Notes: a model not told the origin generated them from the sequence alone. A stretch of DNA of 64,000 bases from Bradyrhizobium sp. CB3481 (GCF_029714305.1 NZ_CP121647.1:3802501-3866500), one strand, 5' to 3'; shown: positions 17,853-26,919, counted from the first letter of the stretch. Numbers and translations: made by a program.

Positions 17853-19064
17853 ATGTCGTTCGATACTTCGACGTTATATTTGTTTGCCACGATGGTTGCA
17901 GGCATGCTGGGGGCCATGCTGGTGCTGTTCGGCAAGCAGGAAAACATCTTGGCTTTGAAGTGGTGGGGAGCGGCCTATCTGCTTGGTTCGGCCTCGGTGG
18001 CGGTTTGGACCATCGGCGGCGCCAAGCTCGGCGAGCCGCTGCTGCTGGCGCTGCATGCCATCGGGTTCATGGCCTGCGGCATGGTCTGGAACGCCTCGCG
18101 TGTGTTCCACGGCCGCGAGCCGAATCTGCCGGGGCTGTTGCTGGGCGCGGTCGTCTGGGTCGGCATTGTGCTGACCGTGCCAACCTTGAATCCGGCGATG
18201 CGGCTGATCGTCGGGGCCTTGATCGTCGCTGTCTATGCCGCCCTGACGGCTTCCGAATTGTGGAGCGAGCGGCGACGCACGATGCAGAAGCGCTGGCCGA
18301 CGATTGCCGTGCCGGTGATGCATGGTTGCGTGCTCGCGCTGCCGATCCTGCTCGGCAGTCTTCTTCGTCCGCATGACGAGACCTTCGCCAGCAGCGTCTG
18401 GGTGACGGCGTTCTCGATCGAACTGATCCTCTACGCGATCGGCACCGTGTTCGTGATCTTCATGCTGGTGTCGGACCGCGCCGTCACGGTGCACAAGACT
18501 GCGGCTTCGGTCGATCCTCTGAGTGGCATGCTGAACCGCCGCGGGTTTACGGAAGCCTGCAACCAGGTGATCGAACGCGAGGCCGCCGCGGGGCGGCCGG
18601 TAACCGTGATGATCTTCGACATCGATCACTTCAAGGGCATCAACGACCGCTTCGGCCATCCCGCCGGCGACGAGATCCTCAAGCTGTTCTCCACCGTGGT
18701 GATCGGCAATCTGCGCATCAGCGATCTCTCCGGACGCATTGGCGGCGAGGAATTCGCGGCGCTGCTGGCGTGTCCGCTGGAGGAGGGCGTGATCGTGGCC
18801 GAGCGGGTGCGCGAGGCGTTCGAAGCCTCCAACATCGTTTGCGAGGAAGGCCCTGTTGTCACCACCGTCAGCATCGGCGTCGCCGGCGGGCCGGCAGGCA
18901 CCGAGCTCGAAGTGTTGCTGGCGGCGGCCGATACCGCACTCTACCAGGCCAAGCGTAGCGGCCGAAACCGGGTCGAGGCCGCGGAAGAGCTGCCGCTCTC
19001 GGTGGCCAACTGGCGACGCAATCGCGCCGGCAGTGCAGCGTCGCGACGTCCGGCGACGGCTTGA
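17853..19064 (+). CDS. Membrane-anchored diguanylate cyclase (GGEEF)
   Basis: A 403-aa inner-membrane enzyme predicted to make cyclic di-GMP from two GTP. The N-terminal 215 residues hold about seven hydrophobic helices (LYLFATMVAGMLGAMLVLF to ILYAIGTVFVIFMLV), a sensor region without recognised family. The GGDEF domain starts at DPLSGMLNRRGF, shows IFDIDHFKGINDRFGHPAGD, and has the active-site GGEEF in SGRIGGEEFAALL. An RISD four residues before SGRI is a complete RxxD product-inhibition site, spaced as in PleD. It ends DTALYQAKRSGRNRV as expected. No EAL domain and no neighbouring c-di-GMP genes. Confidence 0.92.
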   Translation: MSFDTSTLYLFATMVAGMLGAMLVLFGKQENILALKWWGAAYLLGSASVAVWTIGGAKLGEPLLLALHAIGFMACGMVWNASRVFHGREPNLPGLLLGAVVWVGIVLTVPTLNPAMRLIVGALIVAVYAALTASELWSERRRTMQKRWPTIAVPVMHGCVLALPILLGSLLRPHDETFASSVWVTAFSIELILYAIGTVFVIFMLVSDRAVTVHKTAASVDPLSGMLNRRGFTEACNQVIEREAAAGRPVTVMIFDIDHFKGINDRFGHPAGDEILKLFSTVVIGNLRISDLSGRIGGEEFAALLACPLEEGVIVAERVREAFEASNIVCEEGPVVTTVSIGVAGGPAGTELEVLLAAADTALYQAKRSGRNRVEAAEELPLSVANWRRNRAGSAASRRPATA

Positions 19065-19065
19065 G

Positions 19066-19920
19066 CTAGCCGGATACGCCGGATTTGATCGCCAGATCCT
19101 GGACGAGCGCCGCCGCGCGTTTCAGTTGCGGAAGCGCGCGGTCGTGGAAGGCGGTCATATCCATGCGCGTCGCATCCACCGTGACGCTCAGGCCGGCGAT
19201 CACCGAACCCTGCGCGCCGAAGATCGGCGCCGCCAGCGTGCGCAGGCCATAGGCGTTTTCGCCGTCGGACACCGCGTGGCCCTGCTGCCTGACGAAATCA
19301 AGCCGCTCGAGCAGGGCGTCGAGATCCGTTAGCGTGCGCTCCGACAATTTGATGCGCGGCCGTGCTTCCAGGCGACTGATCTGCTCGTCCCTCGGCAGGT
19401 AGGCCAGCAGGACATGGCCGAGCGCGGCGCTGTACGCCGGAATCCGCGTACCGGGCCGGCGGTCGATCTTATGCCGGTCGAGCCCGGTGCTGACGCGGGC
19501 GAGATAGATCACATCGCCCCCATCAAGCGCGCCGAGCGATGCCGCATCGCCGGCGGAAGGCGCGAGTTCGCGCAGCAACGGCTCAGCCAGGGCGCGCAGC
19601 GTTCCCCCTGATAGCACCGTGTAGCCGAGATCGAGACAGGCAACGCCAAGCCGAAACCGCCGGCTCTGCGGAACGGCCTTGATATAGCCAAGCTCGACGA
19701 GGGTCTGGATCAGCCGGAACGCCGTGCCGCGATCGAGATTGGCGCGCGCGGCAATCTCGCTCAGCGTCAGCTCGAAGGCGTCGCTGGAAAAGCTCCGCAG
19801 CACGGCGAACGCCTTGCCGACCGATGCCACATAGTTCTTCGGGTTGCCCGCTGAATTGCTCTTGGGGTCTTTCCTGGCAGTCTTCGGCTTGTTGTTCGCG
19901 GCGAGCGCCTTGGCCATCAT
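19066..19920 (-). CDS. IclR-family transcriptional regulator
   Basis: A 284-aa regulator with an N-terminal winged helix (SVGKAFAVLRSFSSD, LTLSEIAARANLDRGTAFRLIQTLVELGYI) and a C-terminal IclR effector domain (RIPAYSAALGHVLLAYLP, ERTLTDLDALLERLDFVRQQGHAVSDGENAYGLRTLAAPIF, AGLSVTVDATRM). The basic N-terminal stretch (NNKPKTARKDPKS) is variable. The ATG pair at 19920 is preferred over an upstream start at 19998. It is divergent from the catabolic operon starting at 20052, so it very likely controls that operon, probably through the palindrome at 20010-20026. Confidence 0.88.
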   Translation of the reverse strand: MMAKALAANNKPKTARKDPKSNSAGNPKNYVASVGKAFAVLRSFSSDAFELTLSEIAARANLDRGTAFRLIQTLVELGYIKAVPQSRRFRLGVACLDLGYTVLSGGTLRALAEPLLRELAPSAGDAASLGALDGGDVIYLARVSTGLDRHKIDRRPGTRIPAYSAALGHVLLAYLPRDEQISRLEARPRIKLSERTLTDLDALLERLDFVRQQGHAVSDGENAYGLRTLAAPIFGAQGSVIAGLSVTVDATRMDMTAFHDRALPQLKRAAALVQDLAIKSGVSG

Positions 19921-20009
19921 TACAATATCTGCCTTGCAAGGAACGACCGGCCACCACCCTTGACGGGAAGCCGGCACGGTTCTAGGGAAGCGCAACATCA
20001 GATAACAAA

Positions 20010-20026
20010 TGTTCGCAATCCGAACA
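20010..20026. promoter_or_regulatory. Putative IclR operator
   Basis: TGTTCG and CGAACA form a perfect inverted repeat with a five-base spacer (CAATC). It lies between the divergent IclR gene and the catabolic operon, 25 bases before the first ATG of the operon. Symmetric TTCG/CGAA elements of this size are typical IclR-family sites; the link is inference. Confidence 0.6.
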
Positions 20027-20051
20027 ACAATATTCGAAGCCGAAAGGTTTC

Positions 20052-20996
20052 ATGCGATCGGAGGAAATCTTGTCGACATCGTCTCTTCATCCGCAGGGTG
20101 TGTTCTGCGCCGCGCTGACGCCGCTCGACGCCGAGCTGGCGCCCGACCATGCCCGCTTCGTCGCGCATTGCCGCTATCTCCTGAGCGAGGGGTGCGACGG
20201 CATAGCGATGCTCGGCACGACCGGCGAAGCCAATTCCTTTTCGGTCGGCGAGCGTACCTCGCTGCTTGAGGCGGTGCTGCGGGACGGTATTGCGCCGGGC
20301 CGGCTGCTGCCCGGGACCGGCGTCGCGGCGCTCAGCGACACGATCGCGCTGACACGCCATGCGCTCTCCGTCGGCGTCGATACCGTGGTGATGCTGCCGC
20401 CGTTCTACTACAAGGGCGTCAGCGATGACGGCGTCTATGCGTCCTACAGCGAGGTCGTGCAGCGGATGGGCGATGCCCGGCTCAAGATCGTGCTCTATCA
20501 TATTCCGCAGATGTCGATGCAGCCGATCTCGCATGCGCTGATCGAGCGGCTGCGTGCGGCCTATCCGGCGACTTTCGTCGGCATCAAGGATTCCTCGGGC
20601 GACTTCGCCAACATGACCGCCATGGTCGAGCGTTTCCCGAACTTTTCGGTTCTGACCGGCGCCGATCCGCTGCTGTTGCCGCTGCTGCGCAAGGGCGGCG
20701 CGGGATGCATCACCGCGACGTCAAATCTCGTGGCGCGCGATCTCGCCTATGTCTACCGGCATTTCCGCGACCGCGACGATGACGCCGCGCTTGCGGCGGC
20801 TCAGGCCCGCATCGTCAAGGCGCGCGAGCTCGTCTCACGCTTTCCGCAGATGCCGTCGCTGAAGACGATAGTCGCAGAGCGCACCGGCCATGCCGGATGG
20901 CAACGTCTCCGGCCGCCGCTGGAATCTTTGCCGTCTTCACAGGTGAAGGAGCTGCTTGCCGCCGCCGGCGCGTTTGCTGCGGCGAGCGTCGAGTAG
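20052..20996 (+). CDS. Dihydrodipicolinate synthase-family aldolase/dehydratase
   Basis: A 314-aa TIM-barrel lyase of the DapA/NanA superfamily. Catalytic elements: GTTGEANSFSVGER (substrate carboxylate loop), the tyrosine in VLYHIPQMSM (YHIP in place of YNxP) and the Schiff-base lysine in TFVGIKDSSGDF. First gene of the IclR-controlled operon, so it more likely cleaves or dehydrates a 2-oxo-3-deoxy acid than makes lysine precursors. The start is uncertain: ATG 20052 has AAGG before it, but TTG at 20070 in frame has a better GGAGG at ideal distance and gives MSTSSLHPQ. The stop is 21 bases before the next gene. Confidence 0.88.
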   Translation: MRSEEILSTSSLHPQGVFCAALTPLDAELAPDHARFVAHCRYLLSEGCDGIAMLGTTGEANSFSVGERTSLLEAVLRDGIAPGRLLPGTGVAALSDTIALTRHALSVGVDTVVMLPPFYYKGVSDDGVYASYSEVVQRMGDARLKIVLYHIPQMSMQPISHALIERLRAAYPATFVGIKDSSGDFANMTAMVERFPNFSVLTGADPLLLPLLRKGGAGCITATSNLVARDLAYVYRHFRDRDDDAALAAAQARIVKARELVSRFPQMPSLKTIVAERTGHAGWQRLRPPLESLPSSQVKELLAAAGAFAAASVE

Positions 20997-21017
20997 GGTG
21001 GGCGACGAGGCGACCTG

Positions 21018-22466
21018 ATGTCCGAATCCTTCCGGGATATCGTTACTGGACTGGCTGCTATCGTCGGCGACAATCATGTCATCGACGCCGCCGGCGATCA
21101 GGAGCCTTATGTGGTGGATTGGCGCGGGCGCTATCGCGGTCGTGCCGTGGCCGTCGTCCGGCCGGGCGCGACCGATGAAGTCGCGGCCGTCGTCCGGCAC
21201 TGCGCCGAGCGGCGGCTGGCGATCGTCCCGCAGGGCGGCAACACCGGGATGTGCGGCGCGGCGACGCCGGATGACGGAACGTCCAATGTCGTGATCCGCC
21301 TCGACCGCATGCGGCGCGTGCGCGACGTCAGTCCGCTCGCCAACACGATCACGGTGGAGGCCGGCTGTATCCTTGCCGATGTGCAGGCCGCGGCAACGGC
21401 CGTAGACCGTTATTTTCCGTTGAGCCTCGGGGCAGAGGGCTCCTGCCAGATCGGCGGCAACATCTCGACCAATGCCGGTGGCACGGCAGTGCTGCGCTAC
21501 GGCCCGATGCGCGATCTGGTGCTCGGGCTGGAAGTGGTGCTGCCGGATGGGCGCATCTTCAACGGCCTGCGCGCGCTACGCAAGGACAACACGGGCTACG
21601 CGCTCAAGCAGCTCTTCATCGGCGCGGAAGGCACGCTCGGCATCGTCACCGCGGCGGTGCTGAAGCTGTTCGCGCCGCCGCGCAGTTCGGCTTTGGCGCT
21701 GCTCAAGTTGGGGAGCGTCGAGCAGGCCCTGCAGATCATGCAGCGGCTGCGCGGCGCGGTCGGCGACCGGCTCGGCAGTCTCGAAATCATGTCACGCAGT
21801 CAGATCGAGGCAATCGCCGCGACCGTGCCGCATGTCACCATCCCCTTCGAACTCACGACACCGTGGTATCTGATCGTTGAACTGACTGATACGCTGGCCG
21901 GGGTCGACCTCAGCGAGCCGCTGGCGACTGTGCTGTCGGATGCGATGGACGCGGGATTGGCCGAGGACGCGATACTGGCATCGAGCCTTGCCCAGGCGAG
22001 GGCAATCTGGGCGGTGCGGCACAGCGTCTCCGAGGGCAACAAGCGCAGCGGCTATGTGGTATCGCATGACAGCGTGGTCCCGCTGGAGCGGCAGGCCGCC
22101 TTCGTTACCAATGTCGAGGCCAGGATCATGGCGGCTGTCCCCCATGCCCGCGTGGTCATGCACGGCCATATCGGCGACGGCAATATCCACGTGATCGCCC
22201 TGATCGACCGCGATCGCTGCGCTGATCCTGTCGCGACCGCCGCGCTGATGGCCGAGATCAACGAGATCGTCGACGACGAGACGGCGGCGCAGGGCGGCGC
22301 GATCAGCGCCGAGCACGGTATCGGCATCACCAATCGTGGCCGGCTCGCGCGCGTGACCGATCCGCTCGACATCGACCTGATGCGCGGCATCAAGCAACTG
22401 CTCGATCCGAACGGCCTGATGAATCCCGGCAAGATTTTCGCGACCAGCAACGCGGGAGCGGCATGA
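21018..22466 (+). CDS. FAD-linked 2-hydroxyacid oxidase/dehydrogenase (GlcD type)
   Basis: A 482-aa PCMH-type flavoprotein. The FAD domain shows PGATDEVAAVVRHCAERRLAIVPQGGNTGMCG, ANTITVEAGCILADVQ and GSCQIGGNISTNAGG-TAVLRYGPMRDLVLGLEVVLPDG; the C-terminal FAD-oxidase domain shows HGHIGDGNIHV and SAEHGIGITNRGRL. Relatives oxidise D-2-hydroxy acids such as D-lactate, glycolate or D-2-hydroxyglutarate to the 2-oxo acid and pass electrons to a quinone or electron-transfer flavoprotein. In this operon it may open or close the acid-sugar route. Its stop overlaps the next start by four bases (ATGA), so translation is coupled. Confidence 0.9.
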   Translation: MSESFRDIVTGLAAIVGDNHVIDAAGDQEPYVVDWRGRYRGRAVAVVRPGATDEVAAVVRHCAERRLAIVPQGGNTGMCGAATPDDGTSNVVIRLDRMRRVRDVSPLANTITVEAGCILADVQAAATAVDRYFPLSLGAEGSCQIGGNISTNAGGTAVLRYGPMRDLVLGLEVVLPDGRIFNGLRALRKDNTGYALKQLFIGAEGTLGIVTAAVLKLFAPPRSSALALLKLGSVEQALQIMQRLRGAVGDRLGSLEIMSRSQIEAIAATVPHVTIPFELTTPWYLIVELTDTLAGVDLSEPLATVLSDAMDAGLAEDAILASSLAQARAIWAVRHSVSEGNKRSGYVVSHDSVVPLERQAAFVTNVEARIMAAVPHARVVMHGHIGDGNIHVIALIDRDRCADPVATAALMAEINEIVDDETAAQGGAISAEHGIGITNRGRLARVTDPLDIDLMRGIKQLLDPNGLMNPGKIFATSNAGAA

Positions 22467-23575
22467 CGATGACGAGCGTCCGCCTTCTCGCCGACGATCT
22501 CACCGGTGCACTCGACACCGCGGCAGAGTTCGTGGGGTTGTGCGGACCGTTCCACGTGACCTGGCCGGAGGCGCTTTCCGCCGCCGCCTCGCCGAGCCTT
22601 GCGATTGATAGTGGCACGCGCGAGCTTGCAAGGGCCGACAGCATCGAGATCGTCGGACGGCTGGCGCCGCTGCTGAACGAGGGCACGATCGCCTACAAGA
22701 AGGTCGACAGCCTGCTCCGCGGCGCGTGGGCGGCCGAGCTTGGCGCCTGCCTGCGCCGCGGCCATTGGGCTTCCTGCGTCGTCGCGCCGGCCTTCGCCTA
22801 TCAGGGCCGCCGAACGCGTGACGGCCAGCAATTCGCGCGCGCGCCGGAGGGCGATTGGTATCCGGTCGGCAACAATCTGCTGGCGCAACTCAAGGCGGAG
22901 AACATCGACGCCCGCCAAGGCGGGCCGAACACGTGGCCGCATGGCGGTGTTCAGGTCTTCGATGCCGAGAGTGATGACGATCTTGATCGCGTGGTCGAGA
23001 TCGGCCGGCGTCTGCCCGCGCCGGTCCTCTGGTGCGGAAGCGGTGGTCTGGCCGGAGCCCTGACACGCGGCATCCGTGCCGATGCGCAGCGCCAATTGAA
23101 GAGGCCGGTGCTGGGATTGTTCGGCTCCGATCAGGCTGTCACGGCGTCGCAGCTCGAGGCCTGCGGTGAGGCTACCCTCACGCTTGACGAAGGCGAGGGT
23201 GCGGGCCGGGTGCAGCGCAAGCTCGCCGGCGACGGCGTGGCACTGGTGAAATTTTCACTACCCGAGAAATTGTCGCGCGCCGAGGCGGCGCGGCGGATCG
23301 CGCGTGAAATGACCGCGCTGACGTCGGAGATCGATCCTCCCGGTACGCTAGTCGTCGCAGGTGGCGAGACCTTGAAGGCGCTCTGCCTGGCGCTTGGCGC
23401 GCAGGCGTTGCAGGTCACCGGGCGCCTCGTGCCGGGCTTGCCCCGTTCCATCCTTCAAGGCGGCCGCTGGGCTGGCGTCGAAGTGATCTCGAAATCCGGC
23501 GCGTTTGGTACAAGGGAGCTCTGGCGCGATCTGCTCCAGGACAATGATTTGCTCAGCACGAGGAGCCCGACATGA
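22463..23575 (+). CDS. DUF1537 four-carbon acid-sugar kinase
   Basis: A 370-aa kinase of the OtnK/DtnK/LtnK family. The N-terminal sugar-binding domain begins RLLADDLTGALDTAAEF and continues AIDSGTRELA, YKKVDSLLRGAWAAEL and VVAPAFAYQGRRTRDGQQF; the C-terminal nucleotide-binding domain includes VLGLFGSDQAVTASQLEA, LVVAGGETLKALCLALG and the ending GLPRSILQGGRWAGVEVISKSGAFG. Members phosphorylate D-threonate, L-threonate, D-erythronate and relatives. Starts inside the stop of the oxidase gene and ends overlapping the PdxA2-like gene (ATGA), a kinase-dehydrogenase pairing known for D-threonate catabolism. Confidence 0.9.
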   Translation: MTMTSVRLLADDLTGALDTAAEFVGLCGPFHVTWPEALSAAASPSLAIDSGTRELARADSIEIVGRLAPLLNEGTIAYKKVDSLLRGAWAAELGACLRRGHWASCVVAPAFAYQGRRTRDGQQFARAPEGDWYPVGNNLLAQLKAENIDARQGGPNTWPHGGVQVFDAESDDDLDRVVEIGRRLPAPVLWCGSGGLAGALTRGIRADAQRQLKRPVLGLFGSDQAVTASQLEACGEATLTLDEGEGAGRVQRKLAGDGVALVKFSLPEKLSRAEAARRIAREMTALTSEIDPPGTLVVAGGETLKALCLALGAQALQVTGRLVPGLPRSILQGGRWAGVEVISKSGAFGTRELWRDLLQDNDLLSTRSPT

Positions 23576-24609
23576 CCTCTCGCCATCTCGCGATCACCAT
23601 GGGCGATCCCGCCGGCATCGGCCCGGAGATCATCGTCAAGGCGTGCATCGGCCTGCTGGACCGGATCGCGCGCGGCGATCTGCGGCTTTTGATCATCGGC
23701 AGCGGCGCCGCATTGGAGGGCGCAAAGGCCGCGCTCGGTGCAGGCATGGCGATCCCGGAGGTGAGCGCCGAGGATCATGACTGGCCCAATCTCTGCTATC
23801 TGCAGGCCGACCCCGAGGGTGCGCCGATCCGCCCAGGTGTATTGAGCGCCGATGGCGGACGCTTTGCGTACAAGGCGATCGAGCATGGCGTGCGGCTGAC
23901 GCAGGCCGGCCGGACCGCGGCCATCGTGACAGCGCCGCTGAACAAGGAGGCGCTCAACAAGGCAGGCTATCACTATCCTGGCCACACCGAGATGCTGGCG
24001 CATCTGACCGGCGTGCGCGGCTCGGTGATGCTGCTGGCGCACGGCAACATGCGGGTCAGCCACGTGTCCACCCATGTTGCATTGGAGGACGTGCCGAAGC
24101 GTTTGACGCCGGAGCGGCTGCGTCAGGTGATCGATCTCACCGACGACGCATTGCGCCGCCTTGGCATCGCGCGCCCCAAGATCGCCATCGCCGCGCTCAA
24201 TCCGCATGCCGGCGAGGGCGGGCTGTTCGGCCGGCAGGATATCGACGTCTCGGCGCCGACCATCGCCAAGGCGGTCGCCGACGGTCTTGATGTGGTTGGC
24301 CCGGTGCCGGGCGACACCATCTTCGTGAAGCTGCGCGCCGGCCAGTTCGACGCTGTTGTCGCTATGTATCACGACCAGGGGCACATTCCGGTGAAGCTGC
24401 TCGGCTTCCAGGTCGATCCCGCGACCGGCCGCTGGCAGGAGCTTTCCGGCGTCAACATCACGCTCGGCCTGCCGATCATTCGCACCTCCGTCGATCACGG
24501 CACGGCATTCGACATCGCCGGCAAGGGCATCGCCAACGAGCTCAGCCTGATTGAAGCCATCGATTACGCCGAGCGCCTGGCCGCTGGTACATCCATCGCT
24601 CCAAAGTGA
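23572..24609 (+). CDS. PdxA2-like 4-phosphate-acid dehydrogenase
   Basis: A 345-aa NAD-dependent oxidative decarboxylase of the PdxA family. Signatures: ITMGDPAGIGPEIIVKA, VTAPLNKEALNKAGYHYPGHTEML (metal histidine), LNPHAGEGGLFG, VAMYHDQGHIPVKLL (second metal histidine) and RTSVDHGTAFDIAGKG (third). True PdxA acts in vitamin B6 synthesis; copies paired with DUF1537 kinases (PdxA2) instead oxidise and decarboxylate D-threonate or D-erythronate 4-phosphate to dihydroxyacetone phosphate. The overlap with the kinase gene and the IclR context favour PdxA2. The next gene starts 17 bases after the stop. Confidence 0.88.
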   Translation: MTSRHLAITMGDPAGIGPEIIVKACIGLLDRIARGDLRLLIIGSGAALEGAKAALGAGMAIPEVSAEDHDWPNLCYLQADPEGAPIRPGVLSADGGRFAYKAIEHGVRLTQAGRTAAIVTAPLNKEALNKAGYHYPGHTEMLAHLTGVRGSVMLLAHGNMRVSHVSTHVALEDVPKRLTPERLRQVIDLTDDALRRLGIARPKIAIAALNPHAGEGGLFGRQDIDVSAPTIAKAVADGLDVVGPVPGDTIFVKLRAGQFDAVVAMYHDQGHIPVKLLGFQVDPATGRWQELSGVNITLGLPIIRTSVDHGTAFDIAGKGIANELSLIEAIDYAERLAAGTSIAPK

Positions 24610-24625
24610 CGAGAGCAGACGTCTC

Positions 24626-25756
24626 ATGACCAATTCATTTACGCCGATCGAAATCCTTCGTCCCACCGCGGTCGAGTTCGGATGCGGAACGATTGCCGCA
24701 GCCGCACGCTTCGCGGAGCGGATCGGCGCTCGGCGGCCGCTTGTGATTTCGGATCCGTTCAACGCGCGGCGTGTCGATCAATTGGGGCTGCCCGGTGCGG
24801 TCAAGGTGTTCGGCGACGTCAAGCCTGAGCCGGATCTGCCCAACCTCGAAATGGCGGTGGCGATGGCGCGCGAGGCGGCGCCCGATCTCGTCATCGGTTT
24901 CGGCGGCGGGAGCGCGATGGATCTCGCCAAGCTGGTAGCCGTGCTCTGCACGAGCGAAGTGGCCTTTGCCGGCATCATCGGCGCCGAAAAGGTGGCCGGC
25001 CGCAGCGTCGCGCTGATGCAGATTCCGACCACCTCGGGCACCGGCAGCGAGGCCGGCGCCCGCGCGCTCGTCACCGATCCGGCCAGCCGCAACAAGCTCG
25101 CGGTGCAGAGCCGCTTCATGCTGGCTGACATCGCCATCGTCGATCCTGATCTCACGATGACCGTGCCGCGAGAGGTCACGGCAGCGACCGGCGTCGACGC
25201 GCTAGCGCATTGCGTCGAGGCCTATACCAGCCGCAAGGCGCATCCTGCGATCGATCTCTACGCGATCGAAGGCGCGCGGCTGGTCGGACGCTATCTGCGG
25301 CGTGCGGTGGACGACGGCAGCGATCGCGAGGCGCGTGCGGGACTCGCCCTGGCCTCGCTCTATGGCGGCTATTGCCTCGGCCCGGTGAACACGACGGCCG
25401 GTCACGCCGTGGCTTATCCGCTCGGCACGCGGCATCACGTCGCCCATGGCCTCGCCTGCGCGGTGATCTTCCCGCATACGCTGGCGTTCAACATGCCGGC
25501 GGCCTCGACGAAGACGATCGCCGTGCTGCACGCGCTCGGCCTGTCGGAACGGAACGTTCCGGCGGCGGCGTTCGAGGCCACATATGGCTTCTGCGCCGAT
25601 CTCGGCATCGAGATGCGGCTGTCCGCGCTCGGCGTTCCCAAGGATGATCTCGGCGTCATGGCAGATGAAGCGCGTGCCATCCGCCGCCTGCTCGACAACA
25701 ACCCGCGCGATCTCGGCCGCGACGAAATTTTGCAGATGTACGAGACGGCGTTTTAG
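24626..25756 (+). CDS. Iron-containing alcohol dehydrogenase
   Basis: A 376-aa group III alcohol dehydrogenase. The NAD site is IGFGGGSAMDLAKLVAVL, followed by QIPTTSGTGSEAGARALV; iron ligands are expected in VDALAHCVEAYTS (Asp, His), TTAGHAVAYPLG (His) and HHVAHGLACAVIFP (His), all present. The ATG at 24626 gives a normal N-terminus (ILRPTAVEFGCGTI); an upstream in-frame start inside the PdxA2-like gene gives an unlikely extension. It could reduce or oxidise a hydroxy-aldehyde or hydroxy-acid intermediate of the pathway. Maleylacetate reductase is a second possibility by family, but context argues against it. Confidence 0.9.
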   Translation: MTNSFTPIEILRPTAVEFGCGTIAAAARFAERIGARRPLVISDPFNARRVDQLGLPGAVKVFGDVKPEPDLPNLEMAVAMAREAAPDLVIGFGGGSAMDLAKLVAVLCTSEVAFAGIIGAEKVAGRSVALMQIPTTSGTGSEAGARALVTDPASRNKLAVQSRFMLADIAIVDPDLTMTVPREVTAATGVDALAHCVEAYTSRKAHPAIDLYAIEGARLVGRYLRRAVDDGSDREARAGLALASLYGGYCLGPVNTTAGHAVAYPLGTRHHVAHGLACAVIFPHTLAFNMPAASTKTIAVLHALGLSERNVPAAAFEATYGFCADLGIEMRLSALGVPKDDLGVMADEARAIRRLLDNNPRDLGRDEILQMYETAF

Positions 25757-25808
25757 CCGGCCCGCCGCACGGCAGAGAACCAATAACAGTAAGCAGAGGA
25801 AACTTTCG

Positions 25809-26780
25809 ATGAGATCAATGTGGCCTGTTCTTGCGTCGGCGATGGTGCTGGCGGCGGCTCCCGCCAAGGCGGAGGAGGCATATCCTTCCCGGCAGGTGAG
25901 CGTGATCGTTCCGTTCGCCGCCGGCGGCACCGCGGATATCTTTGCGCGGATGGTCGCCAATCATCTCCAGGCCAAACTCGGCAAGCCGTTCGTGGTCGAA
26001 AATGTCGGCGGCGCCGGCAGCATCGTCGGCGTGACGCGGCTGGCACGCGCGGCGCCGGATGGGCTCACGCTCGGTCTGGCCAGCACCTCGGCGCTCGCGA
26101 TCAACCCGTCGCTGTATGGTCCGAAGCTCAGCTATCAGCCCGACAAGGATCTGCAGCCGATCATGCAGATCAGCGTCGTGCCCAATGTCCTCGTGGTCAA
26201 TCCCGACAAGATCAAGGCGCGGACCGTGCCTGACCTGATCGCCTATCTGAAGGCCAATCCGGACAAGGTCTCGTTCGGTTCGGCCGGCGTCGGCACCTCG
26301 CAGCATTTGGCCGGCGAATTGTTCATGCAGTTGACGGGCACCAAGATGGTGCATGTGCCCTACAAGGGCTCGAGCACGATGCTGACCGACCTGATCAGCG
26401 GCCAGATCGACCTTGCCTTCGACAACGTGCCGCTGCTGCTGCCGCAGGCCAAGGACGGCAAGCTGGCGCTGATCGCCGCCGCAACGCCCAAGCGCGCGTC
26501 GTTCGATCCGAATCTCCCCACCGTCGCCGAGTATCTGCCCGGTTTCGAGGCGGTCGCCTGGCACGGCTTCTTCGTTCCGGCGGCGACGCCGAAGCCGGTT
26601 GTCGAAAAGCTGTCGGCGGAAATCGGCACCTTCATGCAGCAGCCGGAGACGGTGCAGAAGATGGCCGAACTCGGCGCCGATGCCGTGGCGCTGCCCGCCG
26701 AACCGTTTGCCGCCTACATCGCGTCGGAGACGGCACGCTGGAAGAAGGTGATCGAGTCAGCCAACATCAAGCTGGAGTAG
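25809..26780 (+). CDS. Tripartite tricarboxylate transporter (Bug/TctC) binding protein
   Basis: A 323-aa periplasmic substrate-binding protein. A signal peptide (MRSMWPVLASAMVLAAAPAKA) precedes YPSRQVSVIVPFAAGGTADIFARMVA and GKPFVVENVGGAGSIVG, the two beta-strand-plus-loop motifs of the Bug family, and later HVPYKGSSTMLTDLISGQIDLAFDN. The loop after the first strand binds the carboxylate of the ligand. No TctA/TctB membrane genes are adjacent; orphan binding proteins of this kind are common in beta- and alphaproteobacteria. As last gene of the operon it likely captures the acid-sugar substrate. Confidence 0.9.
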   Translation: MRSMWPVLASAMVLAAAPAKAEEAYPSRQVSVIVPFAAGGTADIFARMVANHLQAKLGKPFVVENVGGAGSIVGVTRLARAAPDGLTLGLASTSALAINPSLYGPKLSYQPDKDLQPIMQISVVPNVLVVNPDKIKARTVPDLIAYLKANPDKVSFGSAGVGTSQHLAGELFMQLTGTKMVHVPYKGSSTMLTDLISGQIDLAFDNVPLLLPQAKDGKLALIAAATPKRASFDPNLPTVAEYLPGFEAVAWHGFFVPAATPKPVVEKLSAEIGTFMQQPETVQKMAELGADAVALPAEPFAAYIASETARWKKVIESANIKLE

Positions 26781-26919
26781 GGCGCACATCGCGCCTTCCG
26801 AATCATCGCGCGCAAACAGGGCGATAGCTCCGGAGATTAATTCGATACTTTTGAATTGGTCTCCGGATGGACATGATTTGGTAATATTCCGTTTACCATT
26901 CCATTCCATCATCTGCGCC

